Source: Bacteroidaceae bacterium | GTDB taxonomy: Bacteria > Bacteroidota > Bacteroidia > Bacteroidales > Bacteroidaceae | Direction of reading: 5' to 3' | DNA: 35,479 nucleotides | NCBI GenBank assembly: GCA_024695315.1 | Contig: JAILIJ010000075.1 | Coordinates: 1 to 35,479 of the forward strand | Shown here: piece after piece, positions 32,011-35,479 of the stretch | Position numbering within the stretch: position 1 is the stretch's first letter | Layout: every line of letters begins with the position of its first letter | Position numbers and translations under genes: made by a program | Notes under the pieces: generated by a model | What the model was told of the DNA's origin: nothing | Seen by the model: the letters and a program-made list of their open reading frames with translations, nothing else | Database searches by the model: none

Positions 32011-33528
32011 CTATTTTTTCTTTAATATATAGTTTAGGCATTCTCTAAGTATATTTGCCCCAAGTAGGTATAATATTCCAATATATACTAATGCTGCCAG
32101 AACTATTCGGGAAACTAGTAATAGGATTAGATTTGTGATAGAAGCGGTAATGAAATATGTTACGCCCATTGTAGCCGCAGAAAACAGTACAAATGGCGCT
32201 ATGTCCGTAAAAGCATGTAAATATGAAATGCCAATCTCTTTTTTAAGAAAATGATGCCAAACAGCAATCCAAGAAATTATGATTATTACATAGAATACAA
32301 TCATTATATCTATTGTGGAGTAGCTGAGGATAGAGCTGAGTAATTTGCTGCCATACCCAAGAGTGCAAAATAAAGATAAAGGACATCCGCTTTCGCCGAA
32401 AATGGATATTATGCCCAGTACAATAGTGAGTATGATGATGCTTTGGACCATCACATTCCACATGTAGATATTGGATTTGCCACGAGAGATTATAAGATTT
32501 GTGTATAGTGTGGCAATAGGAAGAAAGGCGCCTCCAATGCAGAGTATTTGCATCAAGTGAGCGGAAGGCAACCATTTTTCTTTTATCAAGAGAACGATAA
32601 ATTCTGGCGCTATAAGTGCAAGACCGAACATGAGCGGAAAACTCACGAAACTGGTGAAGCGTAGCATTTTGCGGAAAGTACGACAAAGGCGTTCTTTGTC
32701 TTCACCAACCTGAACGAAGGTAGGCTGAGCTACTCCCTGTACCATACCTGTAATGGTGTTAGCTCCCATGAGGTCCCATTTGTTGGCCTGATTATAGTAG
32801 CCTACTTCCGATTTATTATAGAACTTTCCTAATATGATGGAAAAAATATTATTGTTGATATGGATAAAAATGTTTGTAATCAGCATTTTGCTTGAAAAGC
32901 CAAACATTTCGCGTATAGGTTGGAAGCTAATGTCAAATGTGGGTTTCCAGCCTGACAATATCCAACTAAGAATTGAAACACACAAGTTGAATGTTATGGC
33001 CTGAGTTGCCAGGCCCCAATACGCCATTCCCATGCAAGCCATAGTTATACCTACGGCACCAGAAATGAGTAATGAGGTAAGTCCCATTATGGCCATTTCT
33101 TTTTGTTTTAATTGACGAAAGAGTAGGGCTCTTGGAACTATTGAAAAACTTGATATAAATATTCCAAAGAACAAATATCTTGATAGTGAAGTAAGCAGAG
33201 GCTCATTATAAAAGGCTGAAATGAGTGGGGCACAACAGAAGAGTATAATGCAGATGCAAAAACTTACACAAACATTAAACCAGAAGGCTGAATTATAATC
33301 CCTATGACTAGCATCCTTTTTATTTGTGAGCGCTGTGACGAAACCACTTTCTTGTAGAGATGCAGATATTAGGCAAAAGATGTTTAGCATCCCAATAAGA
33401 CCGTAGTCTTCCTCTGAGAGTATTCGTGCGATAACAATACCAAAAACAGCATTTAATAGCTGCGTGGCACCATTGTTTAGTGCTCCCCAGAATAGCCCCT
33501 TGGCTGCTTTGTCCTTTAATGAATTCAT
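32011..33528 (-). CDS. Wzx-like polysaccharide/lipid flippase (MATE/MVF superfamily)
   Basis: I chose the ATG at 33528 because it gives MNSLKDKAAKGLFWGALNNG, the usual opening of this family. An ATG at 33546 would overlap the upstream gene. The 505-residue product has about 12 to 14 membrane helices and the family's landmarks, such as ARILSEEDYGLIGMLNIF near the N-terminus, the SRYLFFGIFISSFSIVPRAL region and EVGYYNQANKWDLMGANTI in the middle. It would move lipid-linked oligosaccharides across the inner membrane (WzxC-type). It begins 4 bp past the stop of the zinc-ribbon lipoprotein gene, so it is likely translationally linked to it. No polymerase or glycosyltransferase cluster is adjacent. 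Confidence 0.87.
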   Translation of the reverse strand: MNSLKDKAAKGLFWGALNNGATQLLNAVFGIVIARILSEEDYGLIGMLNIFCLISASLQESGFVTALTNKKDASHRDYNSAFWFNVCVSFCICIILFCCAPLISAFYNEPLLTSLSRYLFFGIFISSFSIVPRALLFRQLKQKEMAIMGLTSLLISGAVGITMACMGMAYWGLATQAITFNLCVSILSWILSGWKPTFDISFQPIREMFGFSSKMLITNIFIHINNNIFSIILGKFYNKSEVGYYNQANKWDLMGANTITGMVQGVAQPTFVQVGEDKERLCRTFRKMLRFTSFVSFPLMFGLALIAPEFIVLLIKEKWLPSAHLMQILCIGGAFLPIATLYTNLIISRGKSNIYMWNVMVQSIIILTIVLGIISIFGESGCPLSLFCTLGYGSKLLSSILSYSTIDIMIVFYVIIIISWIAVWHHFLKKEIGISYLHAFTDIAPFVLFSAATMGVTYFITASITNLILLLVSRIVLAALVYIGILYLLGANILRECLNYILKKK

Positions 33529-33532
33529 TCTT

Positions 33533-34120
33533 TCAATTATAAACACTTAAGTTTGTACCATCAAATGATATGCGGTAACGATAAAGAGCTCGCACACTAC
33601 CGTATGCCTTGGTACTGTCAACGGATGTGATTATACCATAATTGTTTAGGTCGTATGTTATTCCACAACGGTTACATTTCGCATACCCATTGTCAGAAAG
33701 CGATAGGCGGTAGGCTGTTTGGTCGCAATATGGGCAAGATAAGTCATAGGCAAGATTCTCCCCATTATAATTTGTACCAACTATCAGTCCGCCAAGACCA
33801 AAGTAGAAATACTGTTGAACTTTTGTGGGAGTATAGTCGGTATATTTACCTGTGGCGGCAAGTGTCATGCGAACTTTGCCTGACCCCATCTCACGAATGC
33901 TTGCGAATTGTCCGTAGTTACCAAGGCTTCCAAACAATTCTGTGTAGCTCGATACGACATAATTGCATCTTACAAGTTCACGGGTAGAATATGTATTTGT
34001 CGCATCCTCGCACGAGCATAAACAAACTGTAAGGAGTAAAAAAGCTACAGACAAGGGAAGAGAACGAAGCCCCACCTTGTCTATAACCTTATTTATAATT
34101 TTATGTCTTGAAATTATCAT
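33533..34120 (-). CDS. Lipoprotein with a four-cysteine, Rieske-like or zinc-ribbon site
   Basis: The 195-residue product starts with a basic segment and a hydrophobic helix ending in LCSC, with the probable lipidated Cys at 37 (Cys33 and Cys35 are also in the segment). In the C-terminal half CPYC (129-132) and CNRC (149-152) form a CxxC-x16-CxxC pair. These lie in the contexts NLAYDLSCPYC and GYAKCNRCGITYDLNNYG. That layout recalls Rieske-type loops and a small Bacteroidota lipoprotein family, but with four cysteines in place of two Cys and two His, so a zinc ribbon or rubredoxin-like iron site is more likely. Function is unknown. It overlaps argH by 4 bp (ATGA) and precedes the flippase by 4 bp. 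Confidence 0.75.
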   Translation of the reverse strand: MIISRHKIINKVIDKVGLRSLPLSVAFLLLTVCLCSCEDATNTYSTRELVRCNYVVSSYTELFGSLGNYGQFASIREMGSGKVRMTLAATGKYTDYTPTKVQQYFYFGLGGLIVGTNYNGENLAYDLSCPYCDQTAYRLSLSDNGYAKCNRCGITYDLNNYGIITSVDSTKAYGSVRALYRYRISFDGTNLSVYN

Positions 34121-35460
34121 TTCACGTCAAGCAGATTGCTTATGGCCTGTTCCATCTTGTCAAACTTAAATCCTTTGACTACATCCTTCATTAAAGCCTC
34201 AATCTTGTCGTTGCACAGATTGCCGATTGAGCCCTCATGAGTGTGATGAATATCCTTGTTTGGGGTAAACTTACCAGCCTCAATATCCAAACCTACTTTC
34301 TTGTAAGCATCGCGGAAAGGCATACCTTCCTTAGCCAGACGATTTACTTCCTCAACAGAGAACATTGGGTCATAGATAGGATTGTCCAAGATATTCTCTT
34401 TAACCTCCATTTTATTGATGATGTAGGCTGCCATCTGGAGGCAGTCTTTAAGATCATCAAAAGCTGGGAGGAATACTTCCTTTATAATCTGCAAGTCGCG
34501 GAAATATCCTACTGGCAAGTTATTCATTATCATGGTTACAGTCACAGGAAGAGACTGCAACTTGTTGCACTTTGCACGAGTAAGTTCAAAGACGTCAGGA
34601 TTCTTCTTGTGAGGCATAATGCTGGAACCTGTTGTACAGTCTGCAGGTAGTTTCACAAATGAGAAGTTCTGAGAGTTAAACATACAAGCGTCGAAGGCGA
34701 GTTTTGCCAGAGTACCTGCTATGCTGGCCATAGAGTAAGCCACGTTACGCTCTGTCTTGCCACGTCCCATCTGTGCATAGACTACGTTATAGTCCATGGA
34801 GTCGAAACCTAAAAGGTCGGTTGTCATCTGGCGGTTAAGTGGAAAACTTGAACCATAGCCTGCTGCTGAACCAAGTGGATTACGATTTGTTATTTTCCAA
34901 GCTGCCAAGAGATATTGCATGTCGTCCACAAGACTTTCGGCATAGGCTCCGAACCAAAGACCGAAACTTGAAGGCATGGCAACCTGAAGATGAGTATATC
35001 CTGGCATGAGAACATTCTTATAACGCTCAGACTGCTGGATAAGCTCTTCGAAAAGATTCTCCACAAGACCTTCAATCTCCTTGAGTTGTTCTCGGATAAA
35101 GAGTTTCAAGTCAACGAGCACTTGGTCATTTCTGGAACGACCAGAATGTATTTTCTTACCTGTGTCGCCTAATTTTCGAGTAAGCATAAGCTCCACTTGT
35201 GAGTGCACATCTTCGACGCCTTCTTCTATGACAAATTCACCACGATTAGCTTGGTCGTATATGCTACGGAGTTCTTTGAGAAGAATCTTGAGTTCGTCTT
35301 TTGTTAGAAGGTCAATGGACTCGAGCATAGTGATATGAGCCATGCTACCGAGAACATCATATTTTGCAAGATAGAGATCCATTTCGCGGTCACGACCAAC
35401 TGTGAACTTCTCTATCTCTTCGGTCATTTGGACATTTTTAGTCCATAATTTATCTGCCAT
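34117..35460 (-). CDS. argH: Argininosuccinate lyase
   Basis: The 447-residue product is a fumarase/aspartase superfamily member. The signature GSSIMPHKKNP starts at residue 278, with the catalytic Ser in that flexible loop. HSQVE (near 87-91), the GRSRNDQV block and the TAEAD-like region MPGYTHLQVAMPSS are also present. It splits argininosuccinate into arginine and fumarate, the last step of arginine synthesis. The first ATG at 35460 gives MADKLWTKNVQMTEEIEKFT, typical for the family. Only 19 bp of upstream sequence is in the window, so its promoter cannot be judged. It overlaps the next gene by 4 bp and appears to head a three-gene unit. Confidence 0.96.
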   Translation of the reverse strand: MADKLWTKNVQMTEEIEKFTVGRDREMDLYLAKYDVLGSMAHITMLESIDLLTKDELKILLKELRSIYDQANRGEFVIEEGVEDVHSQVELMLTRKLGDTGKKIHSGRSRNDQVLVDLKLFIREQLKEIEGLVENLFEELIQQSERYKNVLMPGYTHLQVAMPSSFGLWFGAYAESLVDDMQYLLAAWKITNRNPLGSAAGYGSSFPLNRQMTTDLLGFDSMDYNVVYAQMGRGKTERNVAYSMASIAGTLAKLAFDACMFNSQNFSFVKLPADCTTGSSIMPHKKNPDVFELTRAKCNKLQSLPVTVTMIMNNLPVGYFRDLQIIKEVFLPAFDDLKDCLQMAAYIINKMEVKENILDNPIYDPMFSVEEVNRLAKEGMPFRDAYKKVGLDIEAGKFTPNKDIHHTHEGSIGNLCNDKIEALMKDVVKGFKFDKMEQAISNLLDVK

Positions 35461-35479
35461 CTTAAAATCAGTTATATGG

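Noticed and set aside
1..35479. tRNA, rRNA or CRISPR features
   Set aside because: No cloverleaf with a conserved TTCRANNC arm, no rRNA segments and no regularly spaced 25-40 bp repeats were seen on either strand; the 11-bp arrays are far too short in period for CRISPR.

Overview
The window is about 35.5 kb of AT-leaning chromosome from a Bacteroidota bacterium, most likely Bacteroidales and probably Prevotellaceae. The reasons are: many genes are preceded by a TAnnTTTG -7 element rather than sigma70-type hexamers; Shine-Dalgarno signals are weak; and several families typical of the group are present (DUF4369 thioredoxin-like lipoprotein, OmpA/TPR lipoprotein, DUF4294, RNase H with a viroplasmin-like N-terminus, a single five-helix fumarate reductase anchor, a BspA-type leucine-rich repeat). 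Almost everything is housekeeping. I see no rRNA, tRNA, CRISPR array, prophage or intact insertion sequence.

Layout. 1-430: the 3' end of a BspA-like LRR gene, cut off by a remnant of an IS982-type transposase. 498-6497 (all minus): rbfA, a LolC/E-type permease, an abundant OmpA/TPR lipoprotein, a thioredoxin-fold lipoprotein without the CxxC, and comM. 6618-14804 (minus): O-methyltransferase, aroQ, a glycosyltransferase, a DEAD-box RNA helicase, a degenerate protein kinase and mutS. 14977-15624 (plus): DUF4294. 15730-20472 (minus): the succinate dehydrogenase/fumarate reductase operon (C-A-B), a 64-residue conserved-looking protein and a predicted outer-membrane barrel. 20656-21609 (plus): ribD. 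21773-24522 (minus): an Lrp/AsnC regulator and two exported FKBP-type prolyl isomerases. 25142-26689 (minus): dprA and a YbgC-type thioesterase. 26819-29979 (plus): a third, cytoplasmic FKBP, argS and RNase H. 30105-35460 (minus): a secreted pectinesterase, a Wzx-like flippase, a four-cysteine lipoprotein and argH.

How it fits together. Respiration on fumarate (SdhCAB), envelope biogenesis (permease, OmpA/TPR lipoprotein, barrel, FKBPs, flippase, glycosyltransferase), RNA and translation (RbfA, DEAD helicase, ArgS) and DNA uptake/repair (ComM, DprA, MutS) make up most of the content. Clear hairpin terminators separate the convergent units.

Most worth a second look: (1) two copies, 14 kb apart and on opposite strands, of an intergenic array of four 11-bp units with the core ACGAAGG; (2) a Hanks-type kinase that has lost the HRD, DFG and VAIK residues; (3) a perfect 7-bp inverted repeat at the predicted very 5' end of the sdhCAB mRNA; (4) a TlpA-like lipoprotein in which WCxxC has become WASSS; and (5) three Mip/FklB-type FKBP paralogues within 5 kb, each apparently sent to a different compartment.
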